Source of the DNA: F23-D06 sp947167635
GTDB lineage: Bacteria > Bacteroidota > Bacteroidia > Bacteroidales > WCHB1-69
NCBI GenBank assembly: GCA_947167635.1
Contig: CAMVIT010000048.1
Span: 1 to 20,866 of the forward strand
Length of the DNA: 20,866 nt
Direction: 5' to 3'
Each line of letters begins with the position of its first letter. The stretch's first letter is position 1. This document shows, one piece after another, positions 1 through 7,742 of the stretch. The position numbers and the translations under genes were made by a program. Below the pieces are notes generated by a model, which saw only the letters and a program-made list of their open reading frames with translations, did not search any database and had not been told where the DNA came from.

Positions 1-2
1 TC

Positions 3-323
3 GGGTTGGTGATGTTCGAGACGGAGCACCGCCGCAAGGAAATCGGCATCCGCCGCGTGCATGGAGCCACGGTGAAACAGATTCTGGCGATGTTCAACTC
101 CCGCTTCGTGAAGATTGTGTTGGTCTGCTTCGTCATTGCCGTGCCCGTCAGCGTGTTCGTGATGCACCGCTACTTGGAAGGTTTCGCCTACCGCGTGCCG
201 TTGCACGTCTGGGTGTTCGCGGTGGCTTTGATTGCGGTACTGTCCGTAACTGTCGCGGTGGTCACCCTGCGGAGTTTGCGGGCGGCGACCGTGAACCCGG
301 TGAAGGCGTTGAGGACGGAGTAA
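3..323 (+). CDS. ABC transporter permease, FtsX/MacB-type, C-terminal fragment (5' truncated by window edge)
   Basis: The reading frame is open from the first base of the window and ends at TAA 321-323, so only about the last 106 residues are present and the start lies outside. It begins with an FETEHRRKEIGIRRVHGAT stretch, the typical cytoplasmic segment after a transmembrane helix in FtsX-like permeases of the MacB/LolC type. Two hydrophobic helices follow (about IVLVCFVIAVPVSVFVM and VWVFAVALIAVLSVTVAVVT), then the cytoplasmic tail RSLRAATVNPVKALRTE. The NPVKALR(T/S)E ending is very common in Bacteroidetes permeases of this family. Such proteins sit in the inner membrane and couple an ATPase to export or to extraction of lipoproteins, antimicrobials or envelope components. 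The substrate cannot be told from this fragment. The partner ATPase is presumably upstream, outside the window. Confidence 0.9.
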   Translation, partial: GLVMFETEHRRKEIGIRRVHGATVKQILAMFNSRFVKIVLVCFVIAVPVSVFVMHRYLEGFAYRVPLHVWVFAVALIAVLSVTVAVVTLRSLRAATVNPVKALRTE

Positions 324-378
324 ATTTAGTCGGCAAATTATGCAAATTTCACGGGTGTTCCAATCATTTTCAGGGCAT

Positions 379-415
379 AAAAAAACAACCTTCCCACGTT
401 TAAAATGGGAAGGTT
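379..415 (-). terminator. Rho-independent terminator of the tRNA gene
   Basis: A perfect 10-base inverted repeat (AACCTTCCCA at 387-396 and TGGGAAGGTT at 406-415) encloses a 9-base loop. On the minus strand the hairpin is followed by a run of seven T (plus-strand A 379-385). It lies 11 bases beyond the 3' end of the minus-strand tRNA, so it should end that transcript. On the plus strand no T-run follows, so it is not an obvious terminator for the upstream permease gene. Confidence 0.85.
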
Positions 416-426
416 GCGTTCCAGGG

Positions 427-500
427 TGGTCCCACTTGGGCTCGAACCAAGGACCCGCTGATTATGAGTCAGCTGCTCTAACCAACTGAGCTATGGGACC
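427..500 (-). tRNA. tRNA with CAU anticodon, probably elongator tRNA-Met
   Basis: The minus strand reads GGTCCCATAGCTCAGTTGGT and onwards as a complete 74-base cloverleaf. The acceptor stem is GGTCCCA/TGGGACC with discriminator A. The D-loop has GTTGGTTAGAGC. The anticodon stem GCTGA/TCAGC holds loop CTCATAA (anticodon CAT). The T-arm is CTTGG-GTTCGAGC-CCAAG. There is no encoded CCA. CAU is used by initiator Met, elongator Met and the lysidine-modified Ile2 tRNA. The paired first acceptor base pair (G-C) and the lack of three G-C pairs at the base of the anticodon stem argue against the initiator. Elongator Met is my preference, but Ile2 (AUA-reading) is not excluded by eye. Confidence 0.93.
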
Positions 501-527
501 CGATTGCATCGCAATCTTTTGAGGCGG

Positions 528-535
528 CAAAAATA
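528..535 (-). promoter_or_regulatory. Candidate -7 promoter box (TATTTTTG) for the tRNA
   Basis: The minus strand reads TATTTTTG, matching the Bacteroidetes -7 consensus TAnnTTTG, about 28 bases before the mature tRNA 5' end. An ATTG (556-559) 20 bases further upstream is a possible -33 element. The box sits between the end of the outer-membrane protein gene and the tRNA, so the tRNA probably has its own promoter. Confidence 0.55.
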
Positions 536-562
536 CGATTTTTTTGCAAATGCCCCAATCTT

Positions 563-2467
563 TTATTGAGCAGCTTGAACCGGTGCGCTCTTCTTTTTCT
601 TGGCGGGCTTCAGCGGCTCGTTGCCAAAGGAGTAGCTGACACCTACTAAGGCGTTGATGCCAAAGTTGTTGAAGTTGTAATAGGTGGAAGCATATTGGCA
701 GCCGATGTTGTTGACCATTGCAAAAGCGGTCAGCTGTTTGGTGATGAGATATTCGAATCCGATACCGAAGTTAAGGATGGGTTTCATCAGTTTTTTGCCA
801 TCGCTGTTCTTCTTCAGATCGTTGACAAGTTCGTAGCTGCTGATAAAGGTGTTGCCCAGCGAGTCGGTGGCTGTGACGGGCGAGAGTGCCCAGCGTCCGA
901 AGGCGATGCTGGCGTTCACGTCGAAGATGAACTTCTCTTTGAGGATGTACTTGCCCTCGAAACCGATGCCCCAGTTGGGCTTGTAGAGGGGCTTCTCAAG
1001 ATGTCCGATGCCGGGAACATTGAGATGCTGGAAGAAGTAGTCCCAATAGTTGGCCGTCAGGTTCAGGTAGAGGTGGTTGATGGCTTCCCAGCTGAGGTTG
1101 GCACAGACGTTGAGCGTGCTCCCCTTGTCTGCATACATGACATCGAACTGGTTCTTCAGCGGGCTGTGTGTGTCGAGGACGAAGAAGGGGTAGTCCTTCA
1201 CGTAGGCGTAACGCGCGGAGATGTGGTAGTTGAGCTTCTTGACGATGTTTCCTTTCACGCCGCCGTAGATGCTGATTTGCGAGCGGGTGAACTTGAGACT
1301 GTCAAGCTGTGGCTTTACATAGGGGTTCTCGTAGAGCAGGCTGCGCAGGGAGTTGTACTCCGACTTGCCGTCCACGCCCGCGTAGAGGCTGAGAATGCCA
1401 CGGATGAGACCCATCTGTAGCTCGGCAATGGGATAGACAGGACAGTAGGTTTTGCTGTTGGACATGAGAACGGGTACGCCTACGCCCAACAGAAGATGGT
1501 ATTCCTTGATGGTGAAATTCATCGTGGGACGGAACTCTACCTTGAAACTGTTGGTGAGTCGCGGCACCTGTCGCTGCTCGTGGGAGCCGATGGTCACGGA
1601 ATCGCCCCAGTGATTGTGATAGAAGTCGAAGTCGATGTCGAACTGATAGTGTTGGTAGCCGGAAATCTTGAGGAAACGGTCGTCGTATGCCAAGATGGCG
1701 CGCAAGCCCGCGTCATGCTCCATGTCTTTCCAATAGGTGTGTATAAAGTCGTATTTGATTTTCACATCCTCTTTGAACTTCTTGTCTTCGGTGGTGTAGT
1801 TGGAACGTATGCCGACCTCGCCGTACACGTGGTTGAAGTTGTTGTGAATGCTGTCGCGATACTCTTTGGCATAGAATTGCTCCGGAATGCCCCAGTTCCT
1901 GTTGTAGCCATACAGGTTTGCTAATTCGTGGTTGTAGCCCACAGACGAGTAGAGGGTTTGGGTGCGGAAGAAGCGGTTGAAGAACAGGTGCAGCCGAGTG
2001 TCGCTGGTGGGGGCGTAGGCATACTGCTGTTGCACTTTGCCGATGGGCGGCGCCCAGGAGGAGAAGTGGTGGAAGTTGAGCCCGTATGAGTATTTGGTGC
2101 TTTGGCAGTTGTGCATGGAGAGCTCGGCTAACGGCGTGATGGGATAGCCGAAACCAAGCTTGATGTAGTTCCGATAGAGCACATCGCGCACTTCGGGGTT
2201 CAACTTGCTCACTTTGATTTCGGCAGGATTGAAGTTGAGCTCAGGCTTCTGCGGGCTGATTTCGTAGCTGTAGGTGACTTCCTCTTTGAGCGTGTCGTCA
2301 ATAACAGCTTGGTCGTTGATCTTGGTGGCGTTGGTCAGCTTGGGAACATATTGGATGAGCAGGTGGGCGGAGTCAACGACCTGGGCATGTAGCGCCGTGG
2401 CACAAAGCAGGATGACGGCGATGAACGTGATTCTATGCATTTTCTTGTGTGTATTCATGACGTACAT
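563..2467 (-). CDS. Outer-membrane beta-barrel protein (TonB-dependent-receptor-like), second gene of TPR/OMP pair
   Basis: A 634-residue protein starting with a Sec signal peptide: basic NTHKKMHR, then hydrophobic ITFIAVILLCATALHAQ, with likely cleavage after about residue 29. After a short periplasmic N-terminal region (about 30-95), the rest alternates polar and aromatic residues in the manner of long outer-membrane beta-strands. There are many Tyr/Trp/Phe, frequent 'NLTANYWDYFF'- or 'LNFGIGFEYLI'-type strands, and a last strand ALVGVSYSF that ends in the aromatic residue typical of barrels. No plug domain or TonB box is evident, so 'receptor-like barrel' is safer than 'TonB-dependent receptor'. 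Unusually, 20 residues follow the terminal Phe614, including a KKKK run. The start ATG at 2467 overlaps the stop of the upstream TPR gene as TAATG, which suggests translational coupling; an in-frame ATG at 2458 is an alternative start. The ligand or client is unknown. Confidence 0.85.
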   Translation of the reverse strand: MYVMNTHKKMHRITFIAVILLCATALHAQVVDSAHLLIQYVPKLTNATKINDQAVIDDTLKEEVTYSYEISPQKPELNFNPAEIKVSKLNPEVRDVLYRNYIKLGFGYPITPLAELSMHNCQSTKYSYGLNFHHFSSWAPPIGKVQQQYAYAPTSDTRLHLFFNRFFRTQTLYSSVGYNHELANLYGYNRNWGIPEQFYAKEYRDSIHNNFNHVYGEVGIRSNYTTEDKKFKEDVKIKYDFIHTYWKDMEHDAGLRAILAYDDRFLKISGYQHYQFDIDFDFYHNHWGDSVTIGSHEQRQVPRLTNSFKVEFRPTMNFTIKEYHLLLGVGVPVLMSNSKTYCPVYPIAELQMGLIRGILSLYAGVDGKSEYNSLRSLLYENPYVKPQLDSLKFTRSQISIYGGVKGNIVKKLNYHISARYAYVKDYPFFVLDTHSPLKNQFDVMYADKGSTLNVCANLSWEAINHLYLNLTANYWDYFFQHLNVPGIGHLEKPLYKPNWGIGFEGKYILKEKFIFDVNASIAFGRWALSPVTATDSLGNTFISSYELVNDLKKNSDGKKLMKPILNFGIGFEYLITKQLTAFAMVNNIGCQYASTYYNFNNFGINALVGVSYSFGNEPLKPAKKKKSAPVQAAQ

Positions 2468-5400
2468 TATTCTTTGTTGTTGTTTTTCTGGTCTTCGGCA
2501 GCTTCGAGAGCTTCCACTTCGGCAATCTTCTCGCGTGCCAGGGTCACGAGTTCCTCGCCCTCGTAGTTGTCAACAATGCTTTGATAGGTGTGGCGGGCTT
2601 GGAAATAGTTGCCTTTGGTTTTGTAGAGGTCTCCGTAGAGAATGAAAGTGCGCGCGTACCAGTATTCGGAGGAGTAGTTGCTGCCGAGAATGTTTTGGAT
2701 TTGATTCTCGCATTCTTTGAGATTATGATCCTGGTTGAGAGCGATGTCGGCCAAATGATAGGCGGCCTCGGCGCAGAGATCGTTGGTGCCCTTGTTGGCC
2801 AGGCGTTTGTAGTGCTGCTTGGCGTCCTCGTATTGGCCGAGCTCCTTGGCAGAGTTGCCGGCCACGAGCAGCGCCTCTTGCAGCAACTCGGCATCGGACT
2901 GGTTGGCATTCACGACGTTCGTGGCGGCGGTCAGGGCATTGCTATAATCTTTGAGGAAATAGGCGCTGCGCATGGCACCGTTGTTGGCATACAATACCTC
3001 GTCGGGATCCGTGGTGCTCTCAACCAGCTTGTTGAAGTACTTCAAGGCTTTTTCATACTGTTTTTTGTTGTATAAAATGGAGGAGGCCTTGTGGAGAGCT
3101 GTGACATCGTATTCCGATCTGTGCCCCTTGACGACGGCTTCATAGTCCACGAGGGCGTCGTCGTACTGCCGTTGGCCATACTGGCACTCGGCCTTGAAGA
3201 AGTGGGCTTTCTGGGCAAAGGATCCGTTGGGGAATTGGCGGAGGTACTCGGCACAGGCGCGCACGGCCCCGTCGCAGTCGCCTCGGTTGTATTTGGTCTC
3301 GGCAGCGCGGAAAGCGATGGAGTCTTGACGGTCGGCGGAGATGTTCATGTTTTTGGTGCGGATGTAGTCGAAGAACTCACTGGTGTTGCCCTCCTCGGTG
3401 TAGATGGTTTCCAGGTTGGCAAGGGCATCCTTGGCCTCTTGGGAACCCGGATAGGTCTCCACCACATATTTGTAGGTGGAGATGGCCATGGAGGTGTTGC
3501 CGCTGTTCATGTAGGCTTGCGCCAAACGGGTGTGGGCCTGGCGCACATGCTGGCTCTTGGGATGCTTCTGGATGAAACTCTTGTAGGCTTGGATGGCCTG
3601 GTCGAAGTTGTTCTGCGTGTGATAGGTGACGGCAAGGTCGTATTCGGCGTCATCGCGGTAGGCGGAATGCGTGTAGTTGCTGTTGAGCCGCTCCAAAGCG
3701 GCGATTTTCTTGGCATTGTTCTTTTGGTAACCGTAGCACTTGGCCAACTGATAAACGGCATAGTCGGCATTGGCCTCCCCGAGGCGCTCGCATTGGTCGT
3801 AGTACTTGATGGCGTTGTTCAGATCCTGCTGCATGAAATAGCAGTCGGCAAGACGGGCGGTGGCGTCGGCTTGCTTGGCCCTCTCGTCGGCCTTGCCGTA
3901 TTTGGAAAGGTAGTTCTTGAAGTAGGTGGTCGCATCACGATAGCGCTTGATCTTGAGGGCTGCATAGCCGAGTGTGTAGAGGGAGTTGACATAGTTTTCG
4001 TTGAAGGTCGCATTGGCACTCTTCTGGTAGGTTTGCAGCGTGTAATAGGCGTCCTGGTACTTCTCGCTGCGATACTGGCTCTCGCCCTTCCAATAGAGGG
4101 CGTTGAGGTTGATGTCCTTGTCAATGGGCGCACCCAGTGTCTTTTCAAGCGTCTTCAAGGCATCCGTGTAGTTGCGGTTGTTGATGAGCTCCAGAGCGCG
4201 GAAGTAGGTGCAGCGCTGGTAGGCGCGCAGTATTTCCGGCGACTTGCTGCTCAGCTTCTCGATGGAGTTGATGGCGGCTTGATAGTTCTTGGTGGAGAGG
4301 TAGAGCTTGGAGAGATAGGAGGAAACCTCCTCACTGCGGGCGGAGTGCGGATAGCGGTTGCTGTACTCCTGCAGGGCTTCGATGCCGTTGTTGAAAGGAC
4401 TGGTCGAGGTCTGACACTGCAATTTGGCATAGTTGTAAAGAGCGTCTTCCTGGATGTCCTTGTTGAAGTCGAGTTTGGAAGCCTCCTTGAAGGCTTGGAT
4501 GGCGAGGTTCTCCTGTTTGTCGCGACGATAGCAGTCGCCGATGAGATAGTAGCTGTTCTGGGTCATGGCGTCGGGTTTCTTGTCGTTGACACACTTGGAG
4601 AAACAGTTGACGGCATCGGCATAGCGGGCGGTGCGGTAGAAAGAGAAGCCGGCGGCGAAATTGTCGTTGCGGTCGAGGGCGATCTTCTCACTCGCGAGGA
4701 GCTTGTCAAAATTGTTGGCCGCATCGTCGTATTGGTTGAGTGCATACTGGGAGATGGCCACGCAGCGCAGCGTCCGCATCTGTGCGGGGTCATTGAAGGA
4801 GGTGATGGGCGGGGCCACCGCAAGCACCTTTTCGTAATCACCCTGCTTGAAATAGATCTGGGTGAGGAAGGCCGGCACCTCTTCGCTGTATTCAGGCTCG
4901 TCCTTCAGAAGGAGGAAATCCTCCAATGCGGCCTCATATTGCCCGTCTTGGTATGCCATGTAGGCCAAATAATAGATGGAGCGCAGCTTGTAAGGCCCCG
5001 ATGACTCGCGCGCCTGCTTGAACATCGCCTTGGCACGCTCGTACTCGTTGGTCATGAAATAGGAATAGCCCTTCTTGAACTGGTATTCGGCCACATTCTC
5101 CGGCTGGATCTCGTTCTCGTAGATGAGGTCGTACTGGACGATGACCTTCTTCCACTGCTTGCGGCTGAAGTAGTGCCTTCCCAGGTAAAAACGCGCCTCG
5201 GGCACATAGGAATGCACCGGGTATCGGTCGATGAAGCCTTGCAGCAAATAGGCCGCATCGGGGTTGTCAAGCCTCTCGGCACAGACCCCCATGTAAAAGT
5301 AGGAGTTGGTGCGCAGGTCCTGCTGCATGTCCGTGGTGTTCTCATAGACCTGCTTGAAATACTGTTGCGCAGACCCGTATTTCTCGTTGGAGAAGAGGTC

Positions 5401-5520
5401 CATGGCAGTCTTGAATTCGTATTGCGGAGACTTGAAGTTCTCAGTGCGTTGCGCCGTCGCTCCCGTCAAAAAGCCTGTCAAAAAGAGGATTGTGAGCAGG
5501 CTGGATTTCAATATCTTCAT
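2467..5520 (-). CDS. Large secreted tetratricopeptide-repeat (TPR) protein
   Basis: A 1017-residue protein with a clear Sec signal peptide (MKILKSSLLTILFLTG, cleavage near ATAQ, residue 24). The remainder is almost entirely tandem helical TPR units. Recurrent signatures include A-x-x-x-Y-x-x-A-x-x-x-F, for example SAQQYFKQVYEN, YERAKAMFKQA, FDQAIQAYKSFIQKHPKSQ and YDDALVDYEAVVKGH. Several repeats have the YP(G/H/V)S link seen in the YbgF/BamD type of periplasmic TPR proteins. The C-terminus is a charged helix rich in Glu/Lys/Asn. It should be periplasmic, probably acting as a scaffold for envelope protein assembly or complex formation. The overlapping downstream gene encodes an outer-membrane barrel, so the two products very likely work together. 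The start is the ATG at 5520, which gives a proper signal peptide. Specific client or pathway: unknown. Confidence 0.9.
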   Translation of the reverse strand: MKILKSSLLTILFLTGFLTGATAQRTENFKSPQYEFKTAMDLFSNEKYGSAQQYFKQVYENTTDMQQDLRTNSYFYMGVCAERLDNPDAAYLLQGFIDRYPVHSYVPEARFYLGRHYFSRKQWKKVIVQYDLIYENEIQPENVAEYQFKKGYSYFMTNEYERAKAMFKQARESSGPYKLRSIYYLAYMAYQDGQYEAALEDFLLLKDEPEYSEEVPAFLTQIYFKQGDYEKVLAVAPPITSFNDPAQMRTLRCVAISQYALNQYDDAANNFDKLLASEKIALDRNDNFAAGFSFYRTARYADAVNCFSKCVNDKKPDAMTQNSYYLIGDCYRRDKQENLAIQAFKEASKLDFNKDIQEDALYNYAKLQCQTSTSPFNNGIEALQEYSNRYPHSARSEEVSSYLSKLYLSTKNYQAAINSIEKLSSKSPEILRAYQRCTYFRALELINNRNYTDALKTLEKTLGAPIDKDINLNALYWKGESQYRSEKYQDAYYTLQTYQKSANATFNENYVNSLYTLGYAALKIKRYRDATTYFKNYLSKYGKADERAKQADATARLADCYFMQQDLNNAIKYYDQCERLGEANADYAVYQLAKCYGYQKNNAKKIAALERLNSNYTHSAYRDDAEYDLAVTYHTQNNFDQAIQAYKSFIQKHPKSQHVRQAHTRLAQAYMNSGNTSMAISTYKYVVETYPGSQEAKDALANLETIYTEEGNTSEFFDYIRTKNMNISADRQDSIAFRAAETKYNRGDCDGAVRACAEYLRQFPNGSFAQKAHFFKAECQYGQRQYDDALVDYEAVVKGHRSEYDVTALHKASSILYNKKQYEKALKYFNKLVESTTDPDEVLYANNGAMRSAYFLKDYSNALTAATNVVNANQSDAELLQEALLVAGNSAKELGQYEDAKQHYKRLANKGTNDLCAEAAYHLADIALNQDHNLKECENQIQNILGSNYSSEYWYARTFILYGDLYKTKGNYFQARHTYQSIVDNYEGEELVTLAREKIAEVEALEAAEDQKNNNKE

Positions 5521-5557
5521 ATAAATGATCGTTTTGTTCGAGGATACAATAAACGGC

Positions 5558-5565
5558 CAAAAATA
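5558..5565 (-). promoter_or_regulatory. Candidate -7 promoter box (TATTTTTG) for the TPR/OMP operon
   Basis: The minus strand reads TATTTTTG 37 bases before the TPR start codon, in an AT-rich stretch. It matches TAnnTTTG. I see no convincing -33 TTTG at about 19-20 bases upstream, so only the -7 element is supported. Confidence 0.5.
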
Positions 5566-5684
5566 GAAAAAAAGTGTTCTTTTATTTTTTTTCTGTTTTT
5601 TATTTGTAAACAGCGGAGTTTTAATAAGTGGAGCCTCCTGCCCCGTGTTGGTGGCCGATTTCTGCAGATGTCAAGTCGAACTGA

Positions 5685-5710
5685 AAAAAACTGTATTTTT
5701 GCAGTTTTTT
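5685..5710 (+). promoter_or_regulatory. glmS promoter: -7 box TATTTTTG inside an inverted repeat
   Basis: TATTTTTG (5694-5701) matches the Bacteroidetes -7 consensus and lies 34 bases before the glmS start. It is framed exactly by AAAAAACTG (5685-5693) and CAGTTTTTT (5702-5710), a perfect 9-base inverted repeat. The box is therefore the loop or spacer of a potential dyad operator. The arms are mostly A/T, so chance is possible. No glmS-ribozyme-like sequence precedes the gene. Confidence 0.5.
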
Positions 5711-5735
5711 AAATTCAAATCCAAAAGAACTCATT

Positions 5736-7580
5736 ATGTGTGGAATCGTAGGATACATTGGATACAGAGAGGCTTCACCTATATTGATCAAAGGACTCAC
5801 CCGGCTTGAATACCGCGGCTATGACAGCGCTGGAATTGCACTTGTGAACAGGGACGGGCGACTTTCCGTATATAAGACAAAAGGGAAAGTGAAAGATTTG
5901 GAGGCGCTTGTGGCCGACAAGGACACCAGCGGCACCATCGGGATTGCCCATACCCGCTGGGCCACACACGGCGAACCCAGCGAGCGAAATGCCCACCCCC
6001 ACTGGTCAGAGTCCAAGAACCTCGCCCTTATCCACAATGGCATCATCGAGAACTACCATACCCTCAAAACCCAGTTGCTCAGCTTGGGCTACCATTTCCA
6101 AAGCGACACCGACACGGAGGTCATTGTGCAACTCATTCAGTATGTGATGGATTCTCATGATGTCTCGATGGAGGAGGCCGTGCCCTTGGCACTCAACACG
6201 TTGACAGGGGCTTATGCCATCGTCATCATCGACAAGCGGCAGCCCGACCGCATGATTGCAGCCAGGAAGGGCAGCCCGCTCATCATTGGGGTGGGCGATG
6301 GCGAATTTCTGGTCGGCTCGGATGCGACTCCCATTATAGAATATACTGATAAGGTTGTCTATCTCGAGGAGGAACAGATCGCTTTTTTGCAGCGGGACCA
6401 TGACCTTCGTGTCGTCAACTTGCGCAATGTGGAGCAGACCCCGGTCATCCAGCGCCTGCAGATGGATTTGAGCCAGATTGAGAAGGGTGGATTCCCGCAT
6501 TTCATGCTCAAGGAGATCTATGAGCAGCCCCAGACCCTGCAGACTTCCATGAGGGGGCGGCTCAATGCCGAGACGGGTGAGGTTAAGCTTTCCGGTGTGA
6601 TTGATTTTTGCGACCGTATGCTGCAGGCCCGTCGCATCATCATTTGTGCGTGCGGTACCTCCTGGCATGCCGGCCTCATCGGCAAGTATGTCATCGAAGA
6701 GCTGGCTCGCGTGCCCGTGGAGGTCGAATACTCCTCTGAATTCCGCTACCGCAATCCGGTGCTCTATCCCGATGATGTGGTGATCCCGATCTCGCAGTCG
6801 GGCGAGACAGCCGACACCTTGGCGGCCGTCCAGCTCTCGAAATCCTCGGGGGTGCTGCTGTTTGGCATCTGCAACGTGGTGGGCTCCTCCATCCCGCGTG
6901 CCACCCATACGGGATGTTACACCCATGCCGGCCCGGAAATCGGAGTCGCTTCCACCAAAGCCTTCACCGCGCAAGTCTCCACGTTGTTTTTGCTGGCCCT
7001 GAGTTTGGCGCAGGCCAAGAACATGCTCCCCGAAGAGCGCGTGCGCACCCTTGTGCAAGAGTTGCAGCGCATTCCCGAAAAGATCGCCAAGATTCTCGAA
7101 CAGGACAGGAAAATCTCCGAAATCGCCAAGGTGTTCACCTACGCCCGCAATTTCATCTATCTCGGTCGCGGATACAACTACCCCGTGGCCCTCGAGGGAG
7201 CCCTCAAGCTCAAGGAGATTTCATACATCCATGCCGAGGGCTATCCCGCAGCCGAGATGAAACACGGTCCCATTGCCCTCATTGACGAGGAGATGCCTGT
7301 GGTGGTGATCGCTCCCAAACGCGGCCATTATGAGAAGATTCTCAGCAATATTCAGGAAATCAAGGCGCGCAAGGGGCGGATTATCAGCATCGTGACGGAG
7401 GGCGACACCGATGTGAGCGCCATCTCTGACTATACCTTCGAGATTCCGGACACAGAGGAATGCTTCGTGCCCCTGCTGTCGGTCATTCCTTTGCAGCTGT
7501 TGGCCTATCACATCGCCATCGCCAAAGGCCGCGATGTGGACCAGCCGCGCAACTTGGCAAAATCGGTGACCGTGGAGTGA
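5736..7580 (+). CDS. glmS: Glutamine--fructose-6-phosphate aminotransferase (isomerizing)
   Basis: A 614-residue cytoplasmic enzyme that makes glucosamine-6-phosphate from fructose-6-phosphate and glutamine, the first committed step to UDP-GlcNAc for peptidoglycan and lipid A. The N-terminus MCGIVGYIG exposes the catalytic Cys2 of a class II glutamine amidotransferase after Met removal. The domain runs to about residue 225, with AHTRWATHG and HNGIIENY motifs. Two SIS sugar-isomerase domains follow: the first has CGTSWHAG starting at residue 306 and SQSGETADT; the second has GRGYNYPVALEGALKLKE and KHGPIALID (His510). The C-terminus PRNLAKSVTVE carries Lys609, which corresponds by position to the Schiff-base lysine of the E. 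coli enzyme. The length is normal for the family. It stands alone on the plus strand with its own promoter-like box. Confidence 0.98.
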   Translation: MCGIVGYIGYREASPILIKGLTRLEYRGYDSAGIALVNRDGRLSVYKTKGKVKDLEALVADKDTSGTIGIAHTRWATHGEPSERNAHPHWSESKNLALIHNGIIENYHTLKTQLLSLGYHFQSDTDTEVIVQLIQYVMDSHDVSMEEAVPLALNTLTGAYAIVIIDKRQPDRMIAARKGSPLIIGVGDGEFLVGSDATPIIEYTDKVVYLEEEQIAFLQRDHDLRVVNLRNVEQTPVIQRLQMDLSQIEKGGFPHFMLKEIYEQPQTLQTSMRGRLNAETGEVKLSGVIDFCDRMLQARRIIICACGTSWHAGLIGKYVIEELARVPVEVEYSSEFRYRNPVLYPDDVVIPISQSGETADTLAAVQLSKSSGVLLFGICNVVGSSIPRATHTGCYTHAGPEIGVASTKAFTAQVSTLFLLALSLAQAKNMLPEERVRTLVQELQRIPEKIAKILEQDRKISEIAKVFTYARNFIYLGRGYNYPVALEGALKLKEISYIHAEGYPAAEMKHGPIALIDEEMPVVVIAPKRGHYEKILSNIQEIKARKGRIISIVTEGDTDVSAISDYTFEIPDTEECFVPLLSVIPLQLLAYHIAIAKGRDVDQPRNLAKSVTVE

Positions 7581-7663
7581 TGCTCGATGAAGATTGACTT
7601 GCAGGAAATCAATTGTCATCAGTTGCTTTCCGGGTGCTTTTTTCTGCCTGCTTTATTATAATT

Positions 7664-7681
7664 ATCCCCAAAAATGGGGAT
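7664..7681. promoter_or_regulatory. Perfect palindrome upstream of feoAB (operator or hairpin candidate)
   Basis: ATCCCCA (7664-7670) and TGGGGAT (7675-7681) are perfect inverted 7-base arms around AAAA, 62 bases before the FeoAB start and about 84 bases after the glmS stop. As RNA it could be a short hairpin, but no T-run follows directly, so it is a poor terminator. As DNA it has the symmetry of a dimeric-repressor site. Which regulator might bind is not knowable from the sequence. Confidence 0.4.
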
Positions 7682-7742
7682 GTCTTATGTCATTGCGTTT
7701 TTGTTTTTTTGCACGTTCTTTTTAAACGACGCGAAAAAAACT

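Noticed and set aside
502..520. Small hairpin GATTGC-ATC-GCAATC followed by TTTT as a plus-strand terminator
   Set aside because: The stem is short and weak, and no plus-strand transcription unit is seen ending here; it lies in the leader of the minus-strand tRNA.
3091..5004. 637-codon open frame on the plus strand opposite the TPR gene
   Set aside because: It is antisense to a well-supported TPR protein; its Val/Gly/Leu-rich translation lacks domain signatures and reflects the codon pattern of the real gene.
5521..5735. glmS ribozyme or glucosamine-6-phosphate-responsive leader
   Set aside because: There are only 35 bases between the promoter-like box and the start codon, and no glmS-ribozyme core can be recognised.
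7674..7742. Upstream in-frame start for feoAB
   Set aside because: It would put a hydrophobic MGMSYVIAFLFFCTFFLN segment in front of a cytoplasmic FeoA domain; ATG 7743 gives the normal FeoA N-terminus.
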